From Strigamia acuminata (Eukaryota; Arthropoda; Chilopoda; Geophilomorpha; Linotaeniidae): a DNA stretch of 60,000 nt. The stretch lies in assembly GCA_949358305.1 (NCBI GenBank), contig OX442324.1, positions 4,534,001 through 4,594,000 on the forward strand, in the 5' to 3' direction. The stretch's first letter is position 1. Each line of letters opens with the position of its first letter. Positions 9,945 through 21,228 of the stretch are shown in pieces. Made by a program: the position numbers and the translations under genes. Under the pieces are notes generated by a model, which saw only the letters and a program-made list of their open reading frames with translations, ran no database searches and was not told where the DNA came from.

Positions 9945-11467
9945 AAAAATACCAAAATAATGCGAAAAAAATGCCAAAAAAATGCCAAAAAAATACCAAA
10001 AAAATACCAAAAAAATACCAAAATAATACCAAAAAAATACCAAAAAAATACCAAAATAATACCAAAAAAATACCAAAAAAATACCAAAAAAATACCAAAA
10101 TAATACCAAAATAATACCAAAATAATACCAAAAAAATACCAAAAAAATACCAAAATAATACCAAAAAAATACCAAAATAATACCAAAAAAATACCAAAAT
10201 AATACCAAAATAATACCAAAATAATACCAAAAAAATACCAAAAAAATACCAAAAAAATACCAAAAAAATACCAAAAAAATACCAAAAAAATACCAAAAAA
10301 ATACCAAAAAAATACCAAAAAAATACCAAAAAAATACCAAAAAAATACCAAAAAAATACCAAAAAAATACCAAAAAAATACCAAAAAAATACCAAAAAAA
10401 TACCAAAAAAATACCAAAAAAATACCAAAAAAATACCAAAATAATGCGAAAAAAATACCAAAATAATACCAAAAAAAGACCAAAAAAATACCAAAAAAAT
10501 ACCAAAATAATACCAAAAAAATACCAAAAAAATACCAAAAAAATACCAAAAAAATACCAAAAAAATACCAAAAAAATACCAAAAAAATACCAAAAAAATA
10601 CCAAAAAAATACCAAAAAAATACCAAAAAAATACCAAAATAATGCGAAAAAAATACCAAAATAATACCAAAAAAAGACCAAAAAAATACCAAAAAAATAC
10701 CAAAATAATACCAAAATAATACCAAAATAAGACCAAAATAAGACCAAAAAAATGCCAAAATAAGACCAAAAAATTGCCAAAATAATGCCAAAAAAATGCC
10801 AAAAAAATACCAAAAAAATGCCAAAAAAAGACCAAAAAAATGCCAAAAAAATGCCAAAATAATGCCAAAATAATGCCAAAATAATGCCAAAAAAATACCA
10901 AAAAAATACCAAAAAAATACCAAAAACATACCAAAAAAATACCAAAATAATACCAAAATAATGCCAAAAAAATACCAAAAAAATACCAAAAAAATACCAA
11001 AAAAATACCAAAATAATGCCAAAATAATACCAAAATAATACCAAAATAATACCAAAATAATGCCAAAAAAATACCAAAAAAATACCAAAAAAAGACCAAA
11101 AAAATACCAAAAAAATACCAAAAAAATGCCAAAATAATGCCAAAATAATGCCAAAATAATGCCAAAATAATGCCAAAAAAATACCAAAAAAATACCAAAA
11201 ACATACCAAAAAAATACCAAAATAATGCCAAAATAATACCAAAATAATGCCAAAATAATACCAAAAAAATACCAAAAAAATACCAAAAAAATACCAAAAA
11301 AATACCAAAAAAATACCAAAAAAATACCAAAAAAATACCAAAATAATGCCAAAATAATGCCAAAATAATACCAAAATAATACCAAAATAATGCCAAAATA
11401 ATGCCAAAATAATACTAAAATAATACTAAAATAATACCAAAAAAAGACCAAAAAAATACCAAAAAAA
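9945..11467 (-). repeat. 11-bp satellite, right arm, block 1 (inverted)
   Basis: The same 11-mer in the opposite orientation (AAAAAAATACC, AATAATGCC and so on). The switch occurs at TTTTATAAAAATACC around 9942-9955 with no spacer. Near-duplicate blocks marked by AATGCGAAAAAAATACC start at about 10442 and 10641. The array is split by the copia insertion at 11468 and resumes at 16698. Confidence 0.95.
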
Positions 11468-11696
11468 TGTTGAGTAGATATTTTGCGGTGAACATAATAG
11501 TATGTGTTTTATTTATAACATTGTGATTCGTTCTTGCACGTCAGACGGCATAAAGATTTGTACTGCCTACTGACGTAGTGTGTATTATGCTTTTGAAGTT
11601 CGACCTTGCGAACAAGTCAAGTCGCAGGTCTAATAAACCGTCTTTATTTAGTTTAAACAATTAAACGTGCATTATTTCTCGTCGACAACCTCAACA
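11468..11696 (+). repeat. copia 5' LTR
   Basis: 229 bp, TG...CA ends, no difference seen from 16469-16697. It should carry the promoter: TTTTATTTATAAC at about 11508 is TATA-like. AATAAA at about 11632 in the R/U5 part would give polyadenylation in the 3' copy. Confidence 0.93.
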
Positions 11697-11697
11697 T

Positions 11698-11708
11698 TGG
11701 TAGCAGAG
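11698..11708 (+). other. Primer binding site for initiator Met tRNA
   Basis: TGGTAGCAGAG, one base after the 5' LTR, is complementary to the 3' end of initiator methionine tRNA (...CUCUGCUACCA), the usual primer of copia-like elements. Confidence 0.85.
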
Positions 11709-12181
11709 GATGGTTGTGCTGCCCTGCGGTACACGCTGAATTGGATTCAATACGACTTGCAAACGCGAACGTATCGTCAACGTGACCGACAACAGGACGG
11801 CGCAGCCATTACGATCGACGACGAGGAATAGAGATTGACTCGGCAACGCTAAGTGGAAGTATTTGTGCCTAGGACGAAAAAAGGCACCATTACAACTAAG
11901 TTGTTTCGAAATTCGGGCGGCTATAAAGCATTATAAGCCCATTTACATGTCAAACATTGATTTATTGTTCCGCTAGCGGTGCACGAGGCCTAAACGCACG
12001 CCGGAGAAGAAATTGACACGTCGGCAAAACGTACGAGCGACGTGCAGCTTTCGGCGGTGAATAAATACGGACGGAAAAGCAAAAATAGCAACTTGGAGCA
12101 TTCGCGATAATTTCTTGTGCCTGGATTAATTTGGCACAGGAGCAGATAAGTGTCGAGTCGATTATTATTTATTAAATAAAT

Positions 12182-15100
12182 TTGTTGATTCGCCTGTTCA
12201 AATTGAAGGTTATTTCCAAAATGGCGACGGACACAGGCATAGGCAACGTCGCAACAGTGGAAAAACTAACGAACAGCAATTACTTTCTGTGGCGAATGAA
12301 AGTACGAGCTATTTTGCGCGTCAAGAAAATATGGGAAGACGCAATCGTTAAGGATGGTCCAGCAAAACCAGTAGTAGGAGCGCCCGGTTATGATGATAAT
12401 TTAGCCACATGGCAGGCGTGGGACGAGAAAAACGCTCAGGCGTTAGCGGTGATAGCATTAACTCTTTCGACGCAGCAAGCCATGCGTTACAGTCGCGAGG
12501 AGAACGCGAAAGAGCTATGGCAAAAGATAGAAACACACATGGCCGGACGCATTGAAGACCAAAAAATTGATTGCACCTTCGAGTTGGCGCAATTGCGAAT
12601 GATGAAGTCGGAGGATATCGACTCCTATATGGATCGGGCAGAGGCGATAGCAAATAAAAGCGCTGAGTTGGGCAAGGTTCTTAGTGATCGAGAAATGGCG
12701 TCGTACATTTTGCACGGGCTGAAAACGGAATACAACGTGACTAAGCAGGCGTTGAGTGCGAATAAGACGTTAACATTGGACGAGGTCCGCGCACAACTAA
12801 AGCACGAAGAACGCGAATTACGCAGAAGTAATCATGATGGCGGTAGAGAAAATGCATCCGAAAGTGCATACAAAGCCAAGAAAAAGGGAAACTTTAAATG
12901 TTTTAATTGTGACAAACCAGGCCACTATGCCCGTGATTGTTGGCGACCGAAAGGCGAGAAGAATCGCAGTGACGACACGAAGTCAAAGCAAGGCGGACGA
13001 GGGCGAGGCAGCGTTAAAAAGGAAACAGTTGCTGTCGCCACGGACGAGCCAGAATTTCATTTTGTTTTTCATGTCGCTCAGAAAGAAGAAATTGAGACGA
13101 CAAATATCTCATTTGAATGGCTGTTAGATTCCGGCGCGTCCAGCCACATGACGTCAGACAGAAGCAAGTTCCGGCAATTTGACGAAGGGATCCAGCAGAT
13201 TAGCACCGCAGGCATCGGGAATAAATTACAAGCTGATGGCAAAGGCGATATGGAGATACGGACTGAACGTGCGGGCATCGAACTGAAAAATGTTTTGTAC
13301 GTGCCTAAATTAAAGACACATTTGCTATCTGTCCCGAAGATAGTAGATAGCGGCTGCCAGGTACTGTTTACAAAACAAAAGGCATTGATACTCACTGACA
13401 AAAATGAAGTAGTGATGGAAGCCAACCGTAAGGGGGACTGTTTCGTATTGAAAGAAGGTCGCAAACATGCGGAACAGGCAAACGTTGTCACACAAGACAA
13501 TTGGCACCAGCGTTTGGCGCACGTCAATTTCAAGACATTGATGCAGATGTCGAAACAAAGCATTGTCAGGGGACTAAATATAAAATTTGAGATTCCCACC
13601 ACATGCGAGGCGTGTATTCAGGGAAAAACAACTGCCAAGCCATTTACGGCTGTGCAAGGAAAGCAATCGTCACGTATTTTAGAATTGTTGCACCTGGACT
13701 TGGTTGGGGAAATTAATCCGCCAACATATTCGGATGGAAGTTATGTGTTGACCATCGTTGACGATACTAGCCGTAAGATTTTCGTGAAGATTTTGCAAAC
13801 GAAAGGACAAACTTCCGAGGTATTCCAAAGTTTTGTTACTCAACAAGAAGTACAAACGGGATTGCGTTTAAAACGGGTACGAAGCGATAACGGGGGCGAA
13901 TTTATCGCATCATCGCTAGCCGCATTCTTTAAAATGAAAGGTATTAAGCACGAATTCACCACGGCATATGCAGCCCAGTCTAACGGCATATCTGAACGTG
14001 CAAACCGCACCATTATGGAGGCGGCCAGGACAATGCTGATTGCATCACAATTACCCAAAAAGTTTTGGGGTGAAGCTGTGCATGCGGCCGTTCATGCGCG
14101 AAATCATTGTATGACTTCTGTACATGGATTATCTCCAGAAGAGAAATGGACCAACCGAAAGCCATCGGTTGATCATTTGAGGCGCTTTGGATGCGTTGCA
14201 CATGTGCTAAAACCAAAGTTTCAACAAACAAAGTTGGGTTCAAAAACACAAAAGGGAATTTTTGTCGGATATTCGATGAATCGAAAAGCTTATCGAATAT
14301 TTATACCTGAAAAGGAACGCATCATGGAGGTACGTGATGTACGATTTGAAGAAGACAAATTAGGGTTTGGATTATTGTTACGCAATAAGGAGGAAGATGG
14401 AGTCGAATTAAATATTGGACCTCCACTTGAACACAAAGAAGATGTCCCAGCATATCAAGAGACAGACGATGAGAATGGTGACGACGAGTCTTTTGGGTCG
14501 GCGCCGGACTTCTTCGCCTCGAGCTCTGAAGAGCAAGAACAAGATGAATCAGAGTTAGAGGATTACGAGAAGTCAGAATCGTCGTCAGCACCGGAAGAAG
14601 AGGTGTCACAAAAACCTAAACGGGGTCGTCCAAAAGGAACGACAAAGGAGGTTTTGCGTCAACGAAAACAGACAATTTCTGAAAATCAAGCGGGCCCATC
14701 CGGATTACGTCGTTCTAAAAGGGGGGAAGAAGAAAGAAAACGAAAATTGTCGGAACCAAACCCCGCAACCACGCCAGGGTTGAGACGCTCGAAAAGGAAA
14801 AAGGGCTACAAAGGACCAAAACCCCAGCATACGGCTTATAGAGCGGAAATCATTGTTCCCTCATCTTACAAGGAAGCCATGAGTTCGCCTCAACGTGCTC
14901 AATGGGAGCAAGCCATGAATGAGGAAATAGGATCCATGGCGAAGCACGAAGTATGGGAAGAAGTTGATTTACCAAAGGGAGCAAAGCCCATTAAATCGAT
15001 ATGGGTATATCGCGTAAAAACTGACAAACATGGTAAAAATCCGCTGTACAAAGCCCGACTCGTAGCCGCTGGTTATGCGCAAAGACCAGGAACAGATTAC

Positions 15101-16390
15101 AATGAAACCTACGCACCCGTCATACGGATGGAGACTTTGCGCATGTTAATCAATATTGGAGCCAAAATGGGCATAGAAATTGAGCAAGATGACGTGAAGA
15201 CAGCGTATCTTCATGGGAAACTCGAAGAGACAATTTATATGCTTGCACCACAAGGATACACAACCAATGAAAAAGGGAAAGTTTGCCATTTATTAAAGAG
15301 TATCTACGGTCTTAAGCAGAGTGGGCGCTGCTGGTTCAAAAAGATGCGAAAGGAACTCTTAAAATTGGGGTTCAAGCAGTCACTATGTGACCCGTGCTTA
15401 TTTCTTTTGAGAAAAAACAAGGATTTTATCTATTTAGGGCTATACGTGGATGACACAGTCACCCTAAGTTCAACCCCCGAGTTCAAAAAACAAGTCATGG
15501 CACAGCTGTCCAAGAAAATTGAACTTGTACATCTCGGAGAACTTACTTTCATACTTGGTTTGGAGGTAAATCAAAGCAAAGAAGGAATATTTCTCTCACA
15601 ACACAAGTATATCAGAAAAATATTGCAGAAGTATGGATTAACTGACTGTAATGCGGCGGTTACCCCACTTGATCCGAACCAAAACTTGGATATTTATGAA
15701 GATAGTCCCAAAGTCGACGCGCGATTCTACCAGGAAATGGTAGGATCCATGATGTATCTCGCAACTGGGACCCGCCCTGACGTTAGCTACGCTGTGAGCG
15801 CGTTGTCACAGTACAACAAAGATCCGCGAGCCATGCATTTACAAGCCATAAAAAGAGTTTTCCGATACATCAAAGGAACAGCAGATCAAGGATTATTCTA
15901 TCGCAAGAAGGTCGGAGAGGTACATTGCTACGCTGACGCATCGTGGGACACCAGTTCAGATGCGAAATCCTTCACTGGATATGTAATTAAACACGGTGAC
16001 AGCCTTTTAAACTGGAAAAGCACCAAGCAAAGGACTGTTGCGCTCTCCGCAACCGAAAGCGAGCTCAATGCAATAGCTGAAGCACTCCAAGAATTAATCT
16101 GGACTGAGTTCCTTTTATTAGAATTGTGCGGAAAAACAATGGACACGCAAAACAAAGTTATTTATAATGATAACTCCGGTGCGATACAAATATTGGAAGG
16201 AGCCACGCAACGAATGCGTACTAAGTTGATGAACAGACGTTTTCACTTCACTAAGGAGGAGTTACAAAGAAACGGGATAAAGGTTAAACATATCGCAAGC
16301 GAACGCATGCAAGCAGATTTCCTGACGAAGGCTTTAACCGGACCAAAACTTCAGAAATGCTTGGAAGATCTCAAGTTATTGAATAATTGA
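12182..16390 (+). CDS. copia Gag-Pol polyprotein
   Basis: One frame of 1402 codons, uninterrupted. The likely start is the second ATG at 12221 (CAAAATGGCG, residue 14), in better context than 12182. In order: Gag (about 15-230, SNYFLWRMKVRAIL); zinc knuckle CFNCDKPGHYARDC from C240; aspartic protease LLDSGASSHM with D316; GAG-pre-integrase HQRLAHVNF; integrase with HLDLVGE from 504, RSDNGGEF at D569 and GISERANRTI; a charged, acidic then basic linker (about 755-870); reverse transcriptase WVYRVKTD, KARLVAAGYAQ, DDVKTAYLHGKL, SIYGLKQSGRCW and catalytic YVDD (1088-1091); RNase H YADASWD and SATESELNA. The length and domain order match intact insect copia-type elements. Confidence 0.97.
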   Translation: MLIRLFKLKVISKMATDTGIGNVATVEKLTNSNYFLWRMKVRAILRVKKIWEDAIVKDGPAKPVVGAPGYDDNLATWQAWDEKNAQALAVIALTLSTQQAMRYSREENAKELWQKIETHMAGRIEDQKIDCTFELAQLRMMKSEDIDSYMDRAEAIANKSAELGKVLSDREMASYILHGLKTEYNVTKQALSANKTLTLDEVRAQLKHEERELRRSNHDGGRENASESAYKAKKKGNFKCFNCDKPGHYARDCWRPKGEKNRSDDTKSKQGGRGRGSVKKETVAVATDEPEFHFVFHVAQKEEIETTNISFEWLLDSGASSHMTSDRSKFRQFDEGIQQISTAGIGNKLQADGKGDMEIRTERAGIELKNVLYVPKLKTHLLSVPKIVDSGCQVLFTKQKALILTDKNEVVMEANRKGDCFVLKEGRKHAEQANVVTQDNWHQRLAHVNFKTLMQMSKQSIVRGLNIKFEIPTTCEACIQGKTTAKPFTAVQGKQSSRILELLHLDLVGEINPPTYSDGSYVLTIVDDTSRKIFVKILQTKGQTSEVFQSFVTQQEVQTGLRLKRVRSDNGGEFIASSLAAFFKMKGIKHEFTTAYAAQSNGISERANRTIMEAARTMLIASQLPKKFWGEAVHAAVHARNHCMTSVHGLSPEEKWTNRKPSVDHLRRFGCVAHVLKPKFQQTKLGSKTQKGIFVGYSMNRKAYRIFIPEKERIMEVRDVRFEEDKLGFGLLLRNKEEDGVELNIGPPLEHKEDVPAYQETDDENGDDESFGSAPDFFASSSEEQEQDESELEDYEKSESSSAPEEEVSQKPKRGRPKGTTKEVLRQRKQTISENQAGPSGLRRSKRGEEERKRKLSEPNPATTPGLRRSKRKKGYKGPKPQHTAYRAEIIVPSSYKEAMSSPQRAQWEQAMNEEIGSMAKHEVWEEVDLPKGAKPIKSIWVYRVKTDKHGKNPLYKARLVAAGYAQRPGTDYNETYAPVIRMETLRMLINIGAKMGIEIEQDDVKTAYLHGKLEETIYMLAPQGYTTNEKGKVCHLLKSIYGLKQSGRCWFKKMRKELLKLGFKQSLCDPCLFLLRKNKDFIYLGLYVDDTVTLSSTPEFKKQVMAQLSKKIELVHLGELTFILGLEVNQSKEGIFLSQHKYIRKILQKYGLTDCNAAVTPLDPNQNLDIYEDSPKVDARFYQEMVGSMMYLATGTRPDVSYAVSALSQYNKDPRAMHLQAIKRVFRYIKGTADQGLFYRKKVGEVHCYADASWDTSSDAKSFTGYVIKHGDSLLNWKSTKQRTVALSATESELNAIAEALQELIWTEFLLLELCGKTMDTQNKVIYNDNSGAIQILEGATQRMRTKLMNRRFHFTKEELQRNGIKVKHIASERMQADFLTKALTGPKLQKCLEDLKLLNN

Positions 16391-16460
16391 TTAAATAATT
16401 TAATTGTTAGTACAGATAAAAAGAATGTATTTGTATCATGAATGTTCACTCCAAAACATC

Positions 16461-16468
16461 GGAGGAGA
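16461..16468 (+). other. Polypurine tract of copia element
   Basis: GGAGGAGA lies immediately before the 3' LTR and is the expected plus-strand primer site. Confidence 0.75.
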
Positions 16469-16697
16469 TGTTGAGTAGATATTTTGCGGTGAACATAATA
16501 GTATGTGTTTTATTTATAACATTGTGATTCGTTCTTGCACGTCAGACGGCATAAAGATTTGTACTGCCTACTGACGTAGTGTGTATTATGCTTTTGAAGT
16601 TCGACCTTGCGAACAAGTCAAGTCGCAGGTCTAATAAACCGTCTTTATTTAGTTTAAACAATTAAACGTGCATTATTTCTCGTCGACAACCTCAACA
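16469..16697 (+). repeat. copia 3' LTR
   Basis: 229 bp; I saw no difference from the 5' LTR at 11468-11696. It is followed directly by A-rich satellite. Confidence 0.93.
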
Positions 16698-19600
16698 AAA
16701 AAGACCAAAAAAAGACCAAAAAAATACCAAAAAAATACCAAAAAAATGCCAAAATAAGACCAAAATAATGCCAAAATAATACCAAAATAATACCAAAAAA
16801 ATACCAAAAAAATACCAAAAAAATACCAAAAAAATACCAAAAAAATACCAAAAAAATACCAAAAAAATACCAAAATAATGCCAAAATAATGCCAAAATAA
16901 TACCAAAATAATACCAAAATAATGCCAAAATAATGCCAAAATAATGCCAAAATAATGCCAAAATAATACTAAAATAATACCAAAAAAATACCAAAAAAAT
17001 ACCAAAAACATACCAAAAAAATACCAAAATAATACCAAAATAATACCAAAAAAATACCAAAATAATGCCAAAATAATGCCAAAAAAATGCCAAAATAATG
17101 CCAAAATAATGCCAAAATAATGCCAAAATAATGCCAAAAAAATGCCAAAAAAATACCAAAAAAATACCAAAAAAAGACCAAAAAAATACCAAAAAAATAC
17201 CAAAAAAATACCAAAAAAATACCAAAATAATGCCAAAATAATGCCAAAATAATACCAAAATAATCCCAAAATAATGCCAAAATAATGCCAAAATAATGCC
17301 AAAATAATGCCAAAATAATACTAAAATAATACCAAAAAAATACCAAAAAAATACCAAAAACATACCAAAAAAATACCAAAAAAATACCAAAAAAATACCA
17401 AAATAATACCAAAAAAATACCAAAAAAATACCAAAAAAATACCAAAAAAATACCAAAAAAATACCAAAAAAATACCAAAAAAATACCAAAAAAATACCAA
17501 AAAAATACCAAAAAAATACCAAAAAAATACCAAAAAAATACCAAAAAAATACCAAAATAATGCGAAAAAAATACCAAAATAATACCAAAAAAAGACCAAA
17601 AAAATACCAAAAAAATACCAAAATAATACCAAAATAATACCAAAAAAATACCAAAATAATGCCAAAATAATGCCAAAAAAATGCCAAAATAATGCCAAAA
17701 TAATGCCAAAATAATGCCAAAATAATGCCAAAAAAATGCCAAAATAAGACCAAAAAAATGCCAAAATAATGCCAAAAAAATGCCAAAAAAATGCCAAAAA
17801 AATACCAAAAAAATACCAAAAAAATACCAAAAAAATACCAAAAAAATACCAAAATAATGCGAAAAAAATACCAAAATAATACCAAAAAAAGACCAAAAAA
17901 ATACCAAAAAAATACCAAAATAATACCAAAATAATACCAAAAAAATACCAAAATAATGCCAAAATAATGCCAAAAAAATGCCAAAATAATGCCAAAATAA
18001 TGCCAAAATAATGCCAAAATAATGCCAAAAAAATGCCAAAAAAATACCAAAAAAATACCAAAAAAAGACCAAAAAAAGACCAAAAAAATACCAAAAAAAT
18101 ACCAAAAAAATACCAAAAAAATACCAAAAAAAGACCAAAAAAATGCCAAAATAAGACCAAAAAAATGCCAAAATAATGCCAAAAAAATGCCAAAAAAATG
18201 CCAAAAAAATACCAAAAAAATGCCAAAAAAAGACCAAAAAAATACCAAAAAAAGACCAAAAAAAGACCAAAAAAAGACCATAAAAAGACCAAAAAAATAC
18301 CAAAAAAAGACCAAAAAAAGACCAAAATAATACCAAAAACATACCAAAAAAATACCAAAATAATACCAAAATAATGCCAAAAAAATACCAAAAAAATACC
18401 AAAAAAATACCAAAAAAATACCAAAATAATGCCAAAATAATACCAAAATAATACCAAAATAATACCAAAATAATGCCAAAAAAATACCAAAAAAATACCA
18501 AAAAAATACCAAAATAATACCAAAATAATACCAAAAAAATACCAAAATAATGCCAAAATAATGCCAAAAAAATGCCAAAATAATGCCAAAATAATGCCAA
18601 AATAATGCCAAAATAATGCCAAAAAAATGCCAAAAAAATACCAAAAAAATACCAAAAAAAGACCAAAAAAAGACCAAAAAAATACCAAAAAAATACCAAA
18701 AAAATACCAAAAAAATACCAAAAAAATACCAAAAAAAGACCAAAAAAATGCCAAAATAAGACCAAAAAAATGCCAAAATAATGCCAAAAAAATGCCAAAA
18801 AAATGCCAAAAAAATACCAAAAAAATGCCAAAAAAAGACCAAAAAAATACCAAAAAAAGACCAAAAAAAGACCAAAAAAAGACCATAAAAAGACCAAAAA
18901 AATACCAAAAAAAGACCAAAAAAAGACCAAAATAATACCAAAAAAATACCAAAAAAATACCAAAAAAATACCAAAAAAATACCAAAAAAATGCCAAAATA
19001 AGACCAAAAAAATGCCAAAATAAGACCAAAAAAATGCCAAAATAATGCCAAAAAAATGCCAAAAAAATGCCAAAAAAATACCAAAAAAATGCCAAAAAAA
19101 TGCCAAAAAAATACCAAAAAAATACCAAAATAATGCCAAAATAATGCCAAAATAATGCCAAAATAATACTAAAATAATACCAAAAAAATACCAAAAAAAT
19201 ACCAAAAACATACCAAAAAAATACCAAAAAAATACCAAAAAAATACCAAAATAATACCAAAAAAATACCAAAAAAATACCAAAATAATACCAAAAAAATA
19301 CCAAAAAAATACCAAAATAATGCCAAAATAATGCCAAAATAATGCCAAAATAATACCAAAAAAATACCAAAATAATGCCAAAATAATGCCAAAATAATGC
19401 CAAAATAATGCCAAAAAAATACCAAAAAAATACCAAAAACATACCAAAAAAATACCAAAATAATACCAAAATAATGCCAAAAAAATACCAAAAAAATACC
19501 AAAAAAATACCAAAAAAATACCAAAATAATGCCAAAATAATACCAAAATAATACCAAAATAATACCAAAATAATGCCAAAAAAATACCAAAAAAATACCA

Positions 19601-20659
19601 AAAAAAGACCAAAAAAATACCAAAAAAATACCAAAAAAATGCCAAAATAATGCCAAAATAATGCCAAAATAATGCCAAAATAATGCCAAAAAAATACCAA
19701 AAAAATACCAAAAACATACCAAAAAAATACCAAAATAATGCCAAAATAATACCAAAATAATGCCAAAATAATACCAAAAAAATACCAAAAAAATACCAAA
19801 AAAATACCAAAAAAATACCAAAAAAATACCAAAAAAATACCAAAAAAATACCAAAATAATGCCAAAATAATGCCAAAATAATACCAAAATAATACCAAAA
19901 TAATGCCAAAATAATGCCAAAATAATACTAAAATAATACTAAAATAATACCAAAAAAATACCAAAAAAATACCAAAAAAAGACCAAAAAAAGACCAAAAA
20001 AATACCAAAAAAATACCAAAAAAATGCCAAAATAAGACCAAAATAATGCCAAAATAATACCAAAATAATACCAAAAAAATACCAAAAAAATACCAAAAAA
20101 ATACCAAAAAAATACCAAAAAAATACCAAAAAAATACCAAAAAAATACCAAAAAAATACCAAAATAATGCCAAAATAATGCCAAAATAATACCAAAATAA
20201 TACCAAAATAATGCCAAAATAATGCCAAAATAATGCCAAAATAATGCCAAAATAATACTAAAATAATACCAAAAAAATACCAAAAAAATACCAAAAACAT
20301 ACCAAAAAAATACCAAAAAAATACCAAAAAAATACCAAAATAATACCAAAAAAATACCAAAAAAATACCAAAATAATACCAAAAAAATACCAAAAAAATA
20401 CCAAAATAATGCCAAAATAATGCCAAAATAATGCCAAAATAATACCAAAAAAATACCAAAATAATGCCAAAATAATGCCAAAATAATGCCAAAATAATGC
20501 CAAAAAAATACCAAAAAAATACCAAAAAAATACCAAAAAAATACCAAAAAAATACCAAAAAAATACCAAAAAAATGCCAAAAAAATGCCAAAATAATGCC
20601 AAAATAATACCAAAATAATACCAAAATAATGCCAAAATAATGCCAAAAAACCAAAATAC
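16698..20659 (-). repeat. 11-bp satellite, right arm, block 2
   Basis: About 3.96 kb of inverted 11-mers (AAAAAAATACC, AATAATGCC, AAAAAAAGACC, AATAATACTAA and others). It contains long repeated sub-blocks: the stretch starting at about 17558 (AATGCGAAAAAAATACC) recurs at about 17858. Blocks with GACCATAAAAAGACC occur at about 18276 and 18883. The last units shorten to CCAAAATACCAAAATACC and merge into the right terminal repeat. Confidence 0.95.
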
Positions 20660-21068
20660 CAAAATACCGTTGTTTATTTACTTTATTTTAGGATTAGGCC
20701 TTGGTACCATTGGTATCAAAACATTTGGTACCAAAATACTAAACTACTGTTGTTTATTTACTTTATTTTAGGATTATTAGGCCTTAGTACCATTGGTACC
20801 AAAACATATTTGGTTCCAATGGTACCAAAATACCATACCAAAATATCAAAATACCGTACCAAAATACCGTACCAAAATACAGTACCAAAATACAGTACCA
20901 AAATACTGTCTCAAAATACCATACCAAAATACAAAATACCATACCAAAATACAAATTACCATACCAAAATACAAAAATTAGGCTTAATAAAACCTGAGGT
21001 TTTATTAAAACCTGGTGTATTGCTCTACTTTTCCGTATCACTACACCAGTGAAAAGGCCTCAAAAGGG
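20660..21068. repeat. Right terminal inverted repeat of the composite element
   Basis: Inverted match to 1927-2236, ending GCCTCAAAAGG followed by a G-run. It has about 80 bp more than the left copy because the segment GTTGTTTATTTACTTTATTT through ACCATTGGTA occurs twice (about 20669-20733 and 20749-20815). Confidence 0.8.
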
Positions 21069-21228
21069 GGGGGGGTTTCTGTATTTTTAAGGTCAAACAG
21101 AGTATAGTTACCGCTACCGTTACTTGGCCAAAAAAGTAACGAATTACCGTTGCGTTACACTGGCCAAACTAAGTAATGCCCACAACGAGGATTAATACGG
21201 TAACTTGATTGCCGGACCAGAAGCTTAC
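21069..21228 (-). other. Gene A intron 1, part nearest exon 1
   Basis: Non-coding. It is rich in GTTAC/GTAAC steps (AACGAATTACCGTTGCGTTA) and looks like a degenerate transposon end. No gene is seen. Confidence 0.4.

Larger units (their letters stand above)
11468..16697 (+). mobile_element. Intact Ty1/copia LTR retrotransposon
   Basis: 5,230 bp with two 229-bp LTRs (11468-11696 and 16469-16697) that begin TGTTGAG and end CAACA. They look identical, which indicates a recent insertion. It has a tRNA-iMet-type primer site, one Gag-Pol frame and a purine-rich tract before the 3' LTR. The 5-bp target duplication is probably AAAAA but cannot be fixed in the A-rich satellite. It sits in the right satellite arm. 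Confidence 0.96.
1927..21068. mobile_element. 19-kb fold-back-like composite element inside gene A intron 1
   Basis: The two ends are long inverted repeats. Left 1927-2236 (CCTTTTGAGGCTTTTTCACT then GGTGTAGTGATACGGAAAAG) recurs nearly base for base, inverted, at 20660-21068. Between them lie arms of an 11-bp satellite reading GGTATTTTTTT on the left and AAAAAAATACC on the right, with a LINE in the left arm and a copia element in the right arm. Long inverted repeats built from short tandem units recall FB (foldback) and Galileo elements of Drosophila. No transposase gene is seen, so the structure is non-autonomous or only a repeat palindrome. I found no clear target-site duplication: the 8 bp outside the possible outer ends (about 1860 and 21166) do not match. 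The paralogous introns at 33930 and 48130 lack the insertion. Confidence 0.65.

Noticed and set aside
8087-10103. Three forward frames of 619-664 codons
   Set aside because: Same satellite artefact; the frames are rearrangements of one 33-bp cycle.
9631-11451. Reverse frames of 488-606 codons, and PKKYQKN-type frames
   Set aside because: Reverse reading of the 11-bp satellite, including lysine-rich frames on the opposite strand.
16654-20662. Reverse frames up to 1320 codons
   Set aside because: Satellite artefact, as above.
20750-21052. 100-codon frame in the right terminal repeat
   Set aside because: It reads through the degenerate TACCAAAATAC repeat; not coding.
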